Assembly: GCF_040361275.1 (NCBI RefSeq)
Contig: NZ_APNH01000001.1
Coordinates: 965,001 to 1,029,000, forward strand
Direction of reading: 5' to 3'
Length of the DNA: 64,000 nucleotides
Source: Salinisphaera sp. T31B1
GTDB lineage: Bacteria > Pseudomonadota > Gammaproteobacteria > Nevskiales > Salinisphaeraceae
Part shown: positions 35,205-48,327 of the stretch, one piece after another
Layout of the letters: each line of letters opens with the position of its first letter
Numbering within the stretch: position 1 is the stretch's first letter
The notes under the pieces: model-generated
Databases searched by the model: none
Seen by the model: the letters and a program-made list of their open reading frames with translations, nothing else
Told to the model about the DNA's origin: nothing
Made by a program: the position numbers and the translations under genes

Positions 35205-36241
35205 ACGCCCATCCCGCCCTCGCGGTGGTCGTGCCGAGCCTCGACGAAGCCGAGGCCCTGCCGGCATTGCTCGCCGACCTCGCAGCGCAACGGTCGTGCG
35301 ACCTGCAGATCGTGATCGCAGACGGCGGCTCGCGCGATGCCACCACCGACATTGCACGCGCCGCCGGCGCCCAGGTCGTGGTGAGCGCACCGGGCCGCGG
35401 CCGCCAGATGAACCACGGCATGGCCGCCACCACCGCACCGTGGCTGTGCTTTCTGCATGCCGATTCGCGTTTGACCCACCCGTATCAGCTCGCCCACGCC
35501 TGCGCTCGGCTGGCCGAGACCGGCGTCGACTGCGCCGGGCATTTTCCGCTGCGTTTTGACGACACCCGAGCCGGCCGCTGGCTATATCGGTATATGGAAG
35601 CCAAGAGCGCCAGCGGTCGGCGGCGTACCATCAACGGCGATCAAGGGTTGATGATCAGCCGGTCGTTTTTCGAGCGTCTGGGTGGCTTCGACGAACGACA
35701 GCCTTTCCTCGAGGATCAGCGCATGGCCGCGGCGATCGATCGTCATGGACGCTGGCGATTGTTCGAGCATCGTCTGGCCACATCCGCCCGCCGTTTCGAA
35801 GCCGAGGGCCCGCGCGCGCGCTATCTTCTGATGGGCCTGATCATGGCCATGCACCTGGCAAGGGTCGATTCGTTCTTCGTACGGGCGCCGGGTGTCTATG
35901 CCCGTCAGGCCGATACACGCGCGTTGTCGCTGATGGCCTATTTTCGACTGTTGTATGCACTGATGCGGGCATGCGGGCCGGCGGCCAGCCTGCGCGCAGC
36001 CTGGCGTATCGCCGGTGTGGCGCTCGAGCAGAGTTGGCAGCCGTTTTTCGCGCTCGATACAGCGCTTCCGGCCGGGTGGCGGTCCCGCGGCGCGTTCACA
36101 TGGCTGCACGACCGGCTTGTCCGCCCCTTGATCACACATTCACTTGGGCAGGCCGTGGTGATGGCGGGGCTGGTCTTCGTGATCTTCGGGCCGTTGCAGC
36201 TATGGTGTGCGCTGCGCGAAACCGCTAGGGTGGCGCGATGA
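35201..36241 (+). CDS. GT2-type glycosyltransferase (TIGR04283-like), probable CTG start
   Basis: This GT-A glycosyltransferase has VVVPSLDEAEALPALLADL, VIADGGSRDATTDIA and the signature GRGRQMNHGMAATTAPWLCFLHADS of the TIGR04283 group, in which HADS supplies the metal-binding Asp. Two C-terminal hydrophobic stretches suggest membrane association. The only standard start (GTG 35225) would remove half of the first beta-strand. A CTG at 35201, overlapping the upstream TGA and preceded 4 nt earlier by AGGAGG, restores ALAVVVPSL, so it is proposed as the start (346 aa). The acceptor is unknown. Confidence 0.85.
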   Translation: MNAHPALAVVVPSLDEAEALPALLADLAAQRSCDLQIVIADGGSRDATTDIARAAGAQVVVSAPGRGRQMNHGMAATTAPWLCFLHADSRLTHPYQLAHACARLAETGVDCAGHFPLRFDDTRAGRWLYRYMEAKSASGRRRTINGDQGLMISRSFFERLGGFDERQPFLEDQRMAAAIDRHGRWRLFEHRLATSARRFEAEGPRARYLLMGLIMAMHLARVDSFFVRAPGVYARQADTRALSLMAYFRLLYALMRACGPAASLRAAWRIAGVALEQSWQPFFALDTALPAGWRSRGAFTWLHDRLVRPLITHSLGQAVVMAGLVFVIFGPLQLWCALRETARVAR

Positions 36242-37434
36242 AAAACGATGCTGGTGCCGACGTTTCGGCCAAGTCGCATATGGGCGACGACAACTTCTAC
36301 CGTCGGGCACTCGAATCCACGTTGGGCATTCCGTTCACCGCCGGCAATACCGTCGAGCGACTGGTCAACGGCTGCCGCATCTTTCCGGCGATGATCGAAG
36401 CCGTCGAGAACGCGCGCGATTCGATCGATTTTCTGACGTTCATCTACTGGCAGGGCGAGATCGCCGAACGCTTCGGCCATGCGCTGGCCGAGCGTGCTCG
36501 ACAGGGCGTACGGGTGCGCGTGCTGCTCGATGCCTTTGGCGCCCACAGCATGCCCCAGGACGTGATCGATCAGCTGCGCGACGCGGGTGCCGAAATCCAG
36601 TGGTTCCGGCCCACGGCGCGATGGCGTTTCTGGCAGGTCGACAATCGGACGCACCGCAAGATCCTTCTGGTCGACAACGCCATCGGCTTTACCGGGGGCG
36701 TGGGCATCGCCGCCGAATGGGACGGCGATGCACGCAACCCGCAGGAGTGGCGCGAAACGCATTTTCGTCTGACCGGTCCGGTCGTGGATGGGCTTCGGGG
36801 CGCATTCGTTTCCAACTGGGTAGAGGCGGGAGCGGGCAGCTTCGAGGATGACTGGAGTCTGCCCACGGGCCAGCCGAACGGCGATGCGCTGATTCAGGTG
36901 TTACGCACCTCGGCGGCCGTCAACTACAGCGATATCGCGACGCTGTTTCGGCTGGTCACCAGCATCGCCCGTCGGCGCCTGCGAGTGACTACCGGGTATT
37001 TCGTGCCGGATCAGCCGACCATCGATCTGCTGTGCGCGGCCGCCGGGCGCGGTGTCGATATCGAGATTCTGTTTCCTGGCCCGCATACCGACTCGCGCGT
37101 GGCTCGAATCGCCGGTGAGGATACGTTCGACCAGCTTCTGGCCGCCGGGGTAAAGCTTTTTCGCTACCAGCCGACCATGTTGCACGCCAAGATTCTGCTG
37201 CTGGACGACGACGTCGCGGTGATCGGCTCGGCGAACTTCAATCATCGGTCGATGGGCAAGGACGACGAAATCGCGTTGTCGCTGATTCACCCGCCGACGT
37301 TTGAAGCCCTGAGCTCGGATTTCGCAGATGATCGTGATCGCTGCCAGGCCGTGAATCCCAAGGACTGGCGCGAACGCGGCGTCTGGCAGCGGTTCAAGGA
37401 GCTGATCGGTCGGCTGCTCAGCCCGCAGGCCTAG
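36238..37434 (+). CDS. Cardiolipin synthase-like phospholipase D family protein (ClsB-type)
   Basis: This 398-aa protein has two HKD motifs: His139 in THRKILLVDNAIGFTGG and His316 in LHAKILLLDDDVAVIGSANFNHRSMG. The domain layout matches ClsB/YbhO, which joins two phospholipids to make cardiolipin; no N-terminal transmembrane segments are present, as in ClsB. Its ATG overlaps the glycosyltransferase stop (ATGA), so it ends a chain of coupled envelope genes starting at the SYLF gene. Confidence 0.92.
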   Translation: MKNDAGADVSAKSHMGDDNFYRRALESTLGIPFTAGNTVERLVNGCRIFPAMIEAVENARDSIDFLTFIYWQGEIAERFGHALAERARQGVRVRVLLDAFGAHSMPQDVIDQLRDAGAEIQWFRPTARWRFWQVDNRTHRKILLVDNAIGFTGGVGIAAEWDGDARNPQEWRETHFRLTGPVVDGLRGAFVSNWVEAGAGSFEDDWSLPTGQPNGDALIQVLRTSAAVNYSDIATLFRLVTSIARRRLRVTTGYFVPDQPTIDLLCAAAGRGVDIEILFPGPHTDSRVARIAGEDTFDQLLAAGVKLFRYQPTMLHAKILLLDDDVAVIGSANFNHRSMGKDDEIALSLIHPPTFEALSSDFADDRDRCQAVNPKDWRERGVWQRFKELIGRLLSPQA

Positions 37435-37595
37435 CACGCGGCGCCTGCGTGCTTCGGGCCGTCACGAAGTGGCCAGCCAGAGCCCGGCCTACCGGGCCGG
37501 GCTGGCGATCACCATGACCATGGACTGCGAGTGCGGTCGTTGAACCCAAACGCCTGAATGCGCCGTGGCTCGTCGAATCACAGCGCGTTCAGGCG
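37433..37595. terminator. Hairpins between cls-like gene and glnK, possible terminators
   Basis: AGCACGC (37433-37439) pairs with GCGTGCT (37447-37453) directly at the cls-like stop, without a T-run. A second inverted repeat, CGCCTGAATGCGC (37551-37563) with GCGCGTTCAGGCG (37583-37595), one mismatch, lies 34 nt past the convergent glnK stop. Neither is a textbook terminator, but together they are the only structures separating the convergent genes. Confidence 0.35.
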
Positions 37596-37628
37596 GCGTT
37601 GCGCGGGGTGTACGGGGCCGGAGGCCGG

Positions 37629-39355
<1,727 letters not shown>

Positions 39356-39473
39356 CGCAGTCTTCCAGAGCAGGACAGGGGAATCGAGTATAGCGAATCG
39401 AATCGCCGGCGCGCGTGGCCACGAACCGGGTGGCCGGCCTGTCGAATCCAGCGCCAGGCGTGTCGCCCCGAGA

Positions 39474-39504
39474 CAAAAAAAGAGGCCCCGTTTCCGGGGC
39501 CTCT
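39474..39504 (-). terminator. Strong Rho-independent terminator after amtB copy B
   Basis: On the minus strand AGAGGCCCCG pairs with CGGGGCCTCT around GAAA, followed by seven T. It lies 25 nt past the amtB-B stop, so it ends the sigma-54-driven glnK-amtB-glnK-amtB transcript and separates it from amtB-A/glnK-A. Confidence 0.93.
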
Positions 39505-39528
39505 GTTGACGCCGCAGCGTGCGGCCGA

Positions 39529-40815
39529 TCAGGACATGGAGCGACGGCTTCCGCCGGAGGTGAACTCCGGGTAGGCTTCCATGCCGCATTCGCCGAGGTC
39601 GACACCCTCGACTTCCTCCTCTTCGGAGACGCGGATGCCGACGACCGCCTTGAGGATGCCCCAGACGATGAGGCTGGTCACGAACACCCAGACAAAGATG
39701 GTGAGCGCGCCCAGAATCTGGCCGGTGAAGCTGACTTCGCTGTTGGTCAGTGGCACCACCATCAGGCCCAGCAGACCGCAGACGCCATGGACCGAGATCG
39801 CGCCGACCGGGTCATCGATCTTGATCTTGTCGAAGAACACGATCGAGAACACCACCAGAAGACCGCCGGCGGCGCCGAACAGGGTCGCGACCAGCGGAGT
39901 CGGTGTGGACGGTTCGGCGGTGATCACCACCAGGCCGGCCAGCGCACCGTTGAGCGCCATGGTCAGATCGCCCTTGCCGAACATCATCCGCGCCAGCAGC
40001 AGCGCGGCAACCAGACCGCCGGCCGCAGCGGTATTGGTGTTGAGAAATACCATGGCCACCGAGTTGGCACTGTTGATATCACCCAGCTTGAGCACGGAGC
40101 CGCCGTTGAAGCCGAACCAACCCATCCACAGGATCAGCGTGCCGAGTGCTGCCAGCGGCAGATTCGCGCCCGGAATGGCGGCCACGGTGCCGTCTGCGCG
40201 GAATTTGCCTTTACGCGGACCGAGCAGCAGGACGCCGGCCAGGGCGGCCGAGGCACCGGCCATATGCACGATGCCCGAGCCGGCGAAGTCGGAGAAGCCC
40301 AGATCGCCGAGGGTGTACAGGCCGAATACCGACGCGCCGTTCCAGGTCCAGGAGCCTTCCATCGGATAGATGAAGCCGGTCATGACCACCGCGAACGCCA
40401 GGAACGCCCAGAGCTTCATGCGCTCGGCGACCGCACCGGAGACCACCGACATGGCGGTGGCCACGAACACGACCTGGAAGAAGAAGTCGGCCGCGCCTGC
40501 ATAGACCGAGTCGCCGCCGAAGCCCGATTCCGCCGACGAGGCCAGCGCATCGGCGACCAGCGTATCGCCGCCGGCGATGCCGTTCAGAAACAGGTTGCCG
40601 TCGTACATGATCATGTAGCCGCAGATCATGTACATGATGCAGGAGATCGAATACAGCGCGATGTTCTTGGTCAGGATTTCGGTCGTGTTCTTGGAGCGAA
40701 CCAGACCGCCCTCGAGCATGCTGAAGCCCGCGGCCATCCACATGACCAGTGCCCCACAGACAAGAAAATAGAAGGTATCGATTGCGTACTGCAATTCGAA
40801 GATATTGTTTTCCAT
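39529..40815 (-). CDS. amt: Ammonium transporter (copy B, divergent subtype)
   Basis: This 428-aa Amt protein belongs to a different branch from copies A and C. It lacks a signal peptide and starts MENNIFELQYAIDTFYFLVCGALVMWMAAGFSMLEGGLVRSKN, visible as a first helix at residues 10-40. Twin histidines are in SGIVHMAGASAAL and AISVHGVCGLLGL. The long acidic C-terminus (VSEEEEVEGVDLGECGMEAYPEF) differs from AmtB and may bind its own P-II partner, encoded 43 nt upstream as copy B. Confidence 0.94.
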   Translation of the reverse strand: MENNIFELQYAIDTFYFLVCGALVMWMAAGFSMLEGGLVRSKNTTEILTKNIALYSISCIMYMICGYMIMYDGNLFLNGIAGGDTLVADALASSAESGFGGDSVYAGAADFFFQVVFVATAMSVVSGAVAERMKLWAFLAFAVVMTGFIYPMEGSWTWNGASVFGLYTLGDLGFSDFAGSGIVHMAGASAALAGVLLLGPRKGKFRADGTVAAIPGANLPLAALGTLILWMGWFGFNGGSVLKLGDINSANSVAMVFLNTNTAAAGGLVAALLLARMMFGKGDLTMALNGALAGLVVITAEPSTPTPLVATLFGAAGGLLVVFSIVFFDKIKIDDPVGAISVHGVCGLLGLMVVPLTNSEVSFTGQILGALTIFVWVFVTSLIVWGILKAVVGIRVSEEEEVEGVDLGECGMEAYPEFTSGGSRRSMS

Positions 40816-40858
40816 GATTTAAAGATCCCTCGAAATATCGGGCGTTGAATGCGCGTGC

Positions 40859-41215
<357 letters not shown>

Positions 41216-41354
41216 TCAGTCATGGCTGCTTGTAACCGCACCGGCGCCGGGTATCGTCCGGACACGGTGCAGGGGTCTCCCTGTCGACCCTCGATCGGGA
41301 TTCGATTGATCATCGCTAGCGCGCGCCCGGCGGTGGCACGACAACAAAGGGCAC

Positions 41355-42668
<1,314 letters not shown>

Positions 42669-42685
42669 GGCAGGACTCTCCTTGA

Positions 42686-43138
<453 letters not shown>

Positions 43139-43298
43139 GCCAGAAAAAACAAGCAGTTGTAATAATTCTGCTGTACGGCTCGAGCAGGCGGATTTGAGCG
43201 TGCAGGCTCCGCGCACCAAAAAAGTGCAAGCAGGTTTTGCGTGGGGCCGATCGCCAAGGCAAACTGCGTGTTTGCGCCTGCTTTGTCTCGGAGTATTC

Positions 43299-43538
43299 AT
43301 GCGGTCGATCGAAGATATCGCCACGCGCCTGTCGCAGGCGCTGCCACCCCAAGTGGGTCCGCTACGCGATGAACTGCACGCCAATTTCCGGGCGATTCTG
43401 CAGAGCCAGCTCGCGCGGCTGGAACTGGTCCCACGTGAGGAGTTCGAGGCCGCGCGGGCGATGCTGGCTCATACACGGGCCAAGCTGGACGATATGGAAC
43501 AGCGCATGGCCATGCTCGAGGCTCAAGCCGAGCGCTGA
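43299..43538 (+). CDS. ubiK: Ubiquinone biosynthesis accessory factor UbiK (BMFP/YqiC family)
   Basis: This 79-aa protein has an N-terminal region (IEDIATRLSQALPPQVGPLRDELHANFRAILQ) and a C-terminal coiled coil (VPREEFEAARAMLAHTRAKLDDMEQRMAMLE), the pattern of YqiC/UbiK. UbiK binds UbiJ and aids aerobic ubiquinone synthesis. ATG 43299 has GGAG 5 nt upstream. yifB follows after 3 nt. Confidence 0.93.
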   Translation: MRSIEDIATRLSQALPPQVGPLRDELHANFRAILQSQLARLELVPREEFEAARAMLAHTRAKLDDMEQRMAMLEAQAER

Positions 43539-43541
43539 GCG

Positions 43542-45059
43542 ATGGCCCTGTCCTGCGTGCACAGTCGGGCGCAGACAGGGCTCGATGCGCCGGCGGTGGC
43601 CGTCGAAGTGGACCTGGCCGGTGGGTTGCCCGCCCTGGCGATCGTCGGTTTGCCGGAAACCGAGGTCAAGGAAAGCAAGGATCGGGTCCGCGCGGCGATC
43701 GTCAACAGCGGCTTTCAGTTCCCCACTCGCCGGATCACCGTCAACCTGGCGCCCGCGGATCTACCCAAGGAGGGGGGGCGGTTTGATCTGGCCATCGCAC
43801 TCGGGATTCTTGCCGCCTCGGAGCAGATTCCCGCCGCCGCGCTTGAGCGCTACGAGTTTCTCGGCGAGCTGTCGCTATCCGGGACGTTGCGAAAGGTGCG
43901 TGGTGCACTGCCGGCGGCGTTGGCCGCGCAACAGGCCGGACGTGCGCTCGTGCTGCCCGAGGAAAACGGTCATGAAGCCGCGCTGGCCGGCGCCGACAGC
44001 GTGCGAGCGGCGCTCCATCTGAACGATGTCACCGCCAGCCTGATCGGCGACGATATCCGCTGGCGGGCGCCCGACGAACCCCCCATAGGCGCGCCGAGCA
44101 ACGCGCATGCGGAACTGGCCGACATACGCGGCCAGGCGCAGGCCAAGCGGGCCTTGGAGATCGCGGCGGCGGGCGGCCATTCGTTGCTGCTCATCGGCCC
44201 GCCCGGCGCGGGCAAGACCATGCTGGCCTCGCGACTGCCGGACCTGCTGCCGCCCATGGATACGGCGCTGGCACTGGAAGTCGCGGCGGTCGCCTCGATC
44301 AGCGCGGGCGGGTTCGATCCGGCCCGCTGGGGGCAGCGCCCGTTTCGTGCCCCGCATCACACCGCCTCGGGCGTCGCTCTGGTCGGAGGCGGCTCGACCC
44401 CTCGGCCCGGCGAGATCACGCTGGCGCACGGGGGCGTGCTGTTTCTCGACGAACTGCCGGAGTTCGATCGACGCGTGCTGGAGGTGCTGCGCGAGCCGCT
44501 TGAGTCCGGCCATATCGTGATCTCCCGCGCTGCGCGCCAGGCAGAGTTTCCGGCCGCTTTCCAGCTCATCGGTGCGATGAACCCCTGTCCCTGCGGCTAT
44601 CTGGGCGACCCGTCGGGGCGCTGCCATTGCAGTCCCGAACGCATCGCGCGCTATCGCGGCCGTATCTCGGGGCCGCTGCTCGACCGTATCGACATGCACC
44701 TGAATGTTGCGCCGGTTGCACGGCAAGTGCTCATGTCGACAGCGCCGCCGGAGCCGGCGGCCGGCAGCCAAGCGGTTCGCGCCCGGGTCATCGCGGCTCG
44801 CCAACATGCGGTTGCCCGCGGATATGCGAGTAACGCCGGGCTGACCCCGGCCGAGATCGATCGACATTGCGTGCTCGAAAACGGTGCGCGCACCATTCTG
44901 GAGCAGTCGATCCAGCGCCTCGGGCTGTCGGCCCGGGCCTATCACCGCATTCTGCGACTGGCGCGCACGATCGCGGATCTGGCTGGTGCTGCCTCGATCG
45001 AACGGGCGCACGTGGCCGAAGCGATCGGTTTCCGACAGCTGGATCGGCAGGCCGGCTGA
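43542..45059 (+). CDS. comM: YifB/ComM-family Mg-chelatase-like AAA+ ATPase
   Basis: This 505-aa protein has an N-terminal Lon-protease-like ChlI domain (1-160, VEVDLAGGLPALAIVGLPETEVKESKDRVRAAI). An AAA+ module follows, with Walker A in LLIGPPGAGKTMLASRLPDLLPP, Walker B in GVLFLDELPEFDRRVLEVLREPLE, and a C-terminal Mg-chelatase domain. ComM is a helicase that promotes branch migration during natural transformation. It is co-oriented with ubiK, a frequent gammaproteobacterial arrangement. Confidence 0.95.
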   Translation: MALSCVHSRAQTGLDAPAVAVEVDLAGGLPALAIVGLPETEVKESKDRVRAAIVNSGFQFPTRRITVNLAPADLPKEGGRFDLAIALGILAASEQIPAAALERYEFLGELSLSGTLRKVRGALPAALAAQQAGRALVLPEENGHEAALAGADSVRAALHLNDVTASLIGDDIRWRAPDEPPIGAPSNAHAELADIRGQAQAKRALEIAAAGGHSLLLIGPPGAGKTMLASRLPDLLPPMDTALALEVAAVASISAGGFDPARWGQRPFRAPHHTASGVALVGGGSTPRPGEITLAHGGVLFLDELPEFDRRVLEVLREPLESGHIVISRAARQAEFPAAFQLIGAMNPCPCGYLGDPSGRCHCSPERIARYRGRISGPLLDRIDMHLNVAPVARQVLMSTAPPEPAAGSQAVRARVIAARQHAVARGYASNAGLTPAEIDRHCVLENGARTILEQSIQRLGLSARAYHRILRLARTIADLAGAASIERAHVAEAIGFRQLDRQAG

Positions 45060-45294
45060 CAAACCGCGTCCGACCGGCGCGACCACATATTTTTTTCTGA
45101 CGGCTCGGCTTGCAGTCCGCGTTATGACGGGCGGCAGGTTTTCATGCGGCGGTGTGGCGCCTGTCGGCTTGAGCGCTCGCGTGCTCCGGCCAACCTGGCA
45201 CGGCTGATGCATATCCGTGGTCAAGTCCCGGCCAAAGGCCTAGAAGTGGATCGGGGTTTCTCGCCAAGAGATTTTGTAAAGGGAGCACTACTTG

Positions 45295-46056
45295 ATGAAA
45301 AAGCATCTTCTGATCGCATCCGCCGCTTCGGCCATCACGATGATCAGCGGACAGGCCATGGCCGACAGCCTGCTGCCGTTCCTGCCGGGCGAAGCCAGCG
45401 CGAATGTGGCCTACACTACTGATTACCGCTACCGCGGCGTGTCGCAGAGTGATCGCGATTTCGCCATCCAGGGCGGTTTCGACTATGCCCTGGACAGCGG
45501 CTTTTATATCGGCACCTGGGCATCGAGCATCGACAACTTCAACCCGAGCCCGGTAACCGGTGACAACGGCGCCCAGGCCGAGGTCGATTTCTATGCCGGG
45601 TATGGTTATGCGCTGACCGACCACCTGGCACTGGATATCAACGCGCTGTACTACTACTACCCGGGGGCGAGCAGCGCCGGCGACAACAACGAGATCGATT
45701 TCTGGGAGTTCACCCCGGGCATCACCTACAGCGACGACAATATGACCGCCTCGCTGTCGATCTCCTACAGCGACAATTTCTACAACGAGTCGGGTGATGC
45801 GTTCTACTACAACACCAACTTCGAGTTCCCCCTCAACGATTATCTGACGCTCGGCGCGCATGCCGGCTACCAGACGGTCGACAAGGAAGAGCGGTATTTC
45901 GAGGACTACGCCGACTGGTCGATCTCGCTGGGCACCTCGATCATCGGTCTGGACTGGTCGGTCGCCTATGTGGATACCGATCTCGACAGTGCGGCCTGCG
46001 GCGGCACCGATATCTGCGACTCCACTTTCGTGGGTACGATCAGCAAATCCTTCTGA
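45295..46056 (+). CDS. TorF-family putative porin
   Basis: This 253-aa outer-membrane beta-barrel candidate has a signal peptide (1-23, ending AMA), repeated amphipathic strands rich in Tyr/Asp, and a terminal Phe (TISKSF), the normal BAM signal. SANVAYTTDYRYRGVSQSDRDFAIQGGFDY at the mature N-terminus is typical of the TorF/TIGR02001 family. ATG 45295 has AAGGGAG upstream. Solute unknown. A strong terminator follows. Confidence 0.9.
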   Translation: MKKHLLIASAASAITMISGQAMADSLLPFLPGEASANVAYTTDYRYRGVSQSDRDFAIQGGFDYALDSGFYIGTWASSIDNFNPSPVTGDNGAQAEVDFYAGYGYALTDHLALDINALYYYYPGASSAGDNNEIDFWEFTPGITYSDDNMTASLSISYSDNFYNESGDAFYYNTNFEFPLNDYLTLGAHAGYQTVDKEERYFEDYADWSISLGTSIIGLDWSVAYVDTDLDSAACGGTDICDSTFVGTISKSF

Positions 46057-46085
46057 TCGCGGCTACGAAGACAAAGCCATGCACA

Positions 46086-46111
46086 AGCCGGCCCACGGGC
46101 CGGCTTTTTTT
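46086..46111 (+). terminator. Rho-independent terminator after the porin gene
   Basis: AGCCGGCCC pairs with GGGCCGGCT across a 2-nt AC loop, followed by seven T. It lies 30 nt after the porin stop. Confidence 0.93.
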
Positions 46112-46210
46112 GTCTGTGCAGCCGCCCGTCGATGCCGGTGTGCACCTGTTAGACTCGGGCGCCCGCGGCCCGGGTCGCCCGGCATCCATCCGTCGAATCA
46201 GCCTTGGTGC

Positions 46211-48232
46211 ATGAGCAGCTCCGCACTTCCTCAACTCAATCGTCAGCAGGAAGCCGCAGTCCGTTATCTGGACGGGCCGCTGCTGGTGCTGGCCGGTGCC
46301 GGCTCGGGCAAGACGGGCGTGATCACGCGCAAGATCGCGTATCTGATCAAGCGCGGTTACGCGGGCGACCGTATCGCGGCGGTGACCTTTACCAACAAGG
46401 CGGCACGCGAGATGAAACAGCGTGCGGGCAAGCTCATTCGAAGCGAGGACGCCCGGGGCCTGACCGTCAGCACCTTCCACAGTCTGGGTCTGCAGATGAT
46501 CCGCGCCGAGCACGCCGCGCTCGGCTACAAGGCGCGTTTTTCGATATTCGACGCCGAGGATGCAGACAAGCTGCTGGCGGATCTGGTCGGCCGTGACGGC
46601 GACGCGCGCAAGACCGCGCGTTTTGCGATCAGCGCCTGGAAGTCCGCGCTGATCGATCCCGAGGCCGCCGCGACCATGGCCCAGGGCAGCGAAATACCCA
46701 TCGCCAAGGCCTATGCCGAATATCAGCGGCGCCTGAAGGCCTATAACGCGGTGGACTTCGACGATCTGCTGAGCCTGCCGGTGACGCTGCTGCGCGGTGA
46801 CCCGGCCGCGCGCGAGCGCTGGCAGAACCGTTTCCGTTATCTGCTCGTCGACGAATATCAGGACACCAATGCTGCTCAGTACGAGCTCATGCGTCTGCTG
46901 GCCGGTGGCCGCGCGGCGTTCACTGTCGTCGGCGACGACGACCAGTCGATCTATGCATGGCGCGGCGCGCGACCCGGCAATATCGCGGATCTGTCGCGCG
47001 ATTTCCCGCATCTCAAGGTCATCAAACTCGAACAGAACTATCGCTCCGTCGGCCATGTGCTTTCGGCCGCCAACCAGCTGATTCAGGCCAATCAGCGTGC
47101 CTACGAGAAGACGCTGTGGAGTGCGATGGGCCCGGGCGACCGGATCCGGATTCTGGCCTGCCCCGATGAAGCAGGCGAGGCCGAGCGCGTGGTCAGCGAG
47201 TTGTCCGCGCACCGGCTGCGTACCGGCAACCAGCTGGGCAATTATGCCGTGCTCTATCGCGGCAACTTTCAGTCGCGTGCGTTCGAAAAAGCGATGCGCG
47301 AACACAATATCGCCTATCGCGTGTCGGGCGGGCGGTCGTTTTTCGAGCGCAGCGAAATCCGCGACCTGGCGGCCTATCTGCGCCTGCTGACCAATACCGA
47401 TGACGACGCCGCCTTTCTGCGCGTGATCAATCTGCCACGGCGTGAGCTGGGGCCGGCCACGCTGGAAACCCTGGCACGCTACGCTGGACAGCGGCACCGC
47501 AGCCTGTTCGATGCCGCTCGCGGTATCGGCCTGACCGGCGGCATCAACGACCGTGCCGGGCGTCGTCTGGAAGAGTTCGTCGACTGGGCGACGACTCTCG
47601 CTGCAATGGGCGAATCCACGCCGGTGCGCGAACTGGTGGTCACCTTAATCCGCGATATCGGCTATCGCGACTGGCTCCGAGACACCGCGGCCAATACGCG
47701 GGCGGCGCGCAAGCGGCTTGAAAACGTGGATGAGTTCCTGTCCTGGCTCGGCCACGTGGAGGAAAACAGCGACGGCACGCCGCGTACGCTCGACGAGGTG
47801 GTGCGTCGTCTGAGCCTGATGGATTTTGCGTCCCAGTCGGAAAAGGATATCGACAATCAAGTCCACCTGTTGACGCTGCATGCAGCCAAGGGCCTGGAGT
47901 TCGACCATGTCTATCTGGCCGGGCTGGAAGAGGGCCTGCTTCCGCACCATGCCTGTATGGATGACGACAAGATCGAAGAGGAACGTCGGCTGCTCTATGT
48001 CGGTATCACCCGGGCACGCAAGACGTTGGCGCTCAGCTATGCGCGCCAGCGGCGGCGGGGCGGCGAGATGACCGACAGTACGCCAAGCCGTTTTCTCGAG
48101 GAATTGCCTCGTGAGGAGATCGACTGGCCGCAGGCCGGCGGTCGCCGCGATGCCAAGGCCGAGGCCGAACACGGCCGTGATCAAGTGGCTGCGTTGAAGG
48201 CCATGCTCTCGGGGGAGAGCGGCTCGGCCTGA
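46211..48232 (+). CDS. rep: ATP-dependent DNA helicase Rep
   Basis: This 673-aa superfamily 1A helicase is exactly the length of E. coli Rep. Motifs appear in order: Walker A LAGAGSGKTGVIT, motif Ia AVTFTNKAAREMK, motif II LLVDEYQDTNAAQYEL, motif III VGDDDQSIYAWRGA, motif IV LEQNYRS, motif V LTLHAAKGLEFDHVYL and motif VI EERRLLYVGITRARKTL. Rep removes proteins ahead of the replisome. The ATG at 46211 is used because homology begins there. Confidence 0.95.
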   Translation: MSSSALPQLNRQQEAAVRYLDGPLLVLAGAGSGKTGVITRKIAYLIKRGYAGDRIAAVTFTNKAAREMKQRAGKLIRSEDARGLTVSTFHSLGLQMIRAEHAALGYKARFSIFDAEDADKLLADLVGRDGDARKTARFAISAWKSALIDPEAAATMAQGSEIPIAKAYAEYQRRLKAYNAVDFDDLLSLPVTLLRGDPAARERWQNRFRYLLVDEYQDTNAAQYELMRLLAGGRAAFTVVGDDDQSIYAWRGARPGNIADLSRDFPHLKVIKLEQNYRSVGHVLSAANQLIQANQRAYEKTLWSAMGPGDRIRILACPDEAGEAERVVSELSAHRLRTGNQLGNYAVLYRGNFQSRAFEKAMREHNIAYRVSGGRSFFERSEIRDLAAYLRLLTNTDDDAAFLRVINLPRRELGPATLETLARYAGQRHRSLFDAARGIGLTGGINDRAGRRLEEFVDWATTLAAMGESTPVRELVVTLIRDIGYRDWLRDTAANTRAARKRLENVDEFLSWLGHVEENSDGTPRTLDEVVRRLSLMDFASQSEKDIDNQVHLLTLHAAKGLEFDHVYLAGLEEGLLPHHACMDDDKIEEERRLLYVGITRARKTLALSYARQRRRGGEMTDSTPSRFLEELPREEIDWPQAGGRRDAKAEAEHGRDQVAALKAMLSGESGSA

Positions 48233-48275
48233 TGATCGGGACGCACAAGGGGCCCGCCGGCTATCCGATAGACAT

Positions 48276-48300
48276 GAAAAAGCCGCTTCGGTGAGCGGCT
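48276..48300 (-). terminator. Rho-independent terminator after the cytochrome c gene
   Basis: On the minus strand AGCCGCT pairs with AGCGGCT around a 6-nt loop and is followed by five T. It lies 28 nt past the cytochrome stop and 43 nt past the convergent rep stop; it mainly serves the cytochrome gene. Confidence 0.8.
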
Positions 48301-48327
48301 CTTTCGATCAGCGATGCACCGGGGCGA

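Noticed and set aside
39415-40848. A 477-codon plus-strand ORF across the Amt genes
   Set aside because: It is the reverse of amt copy B; composition is His/Gln/Arg-rich, typical of antisense translation of membrane-protein genes.
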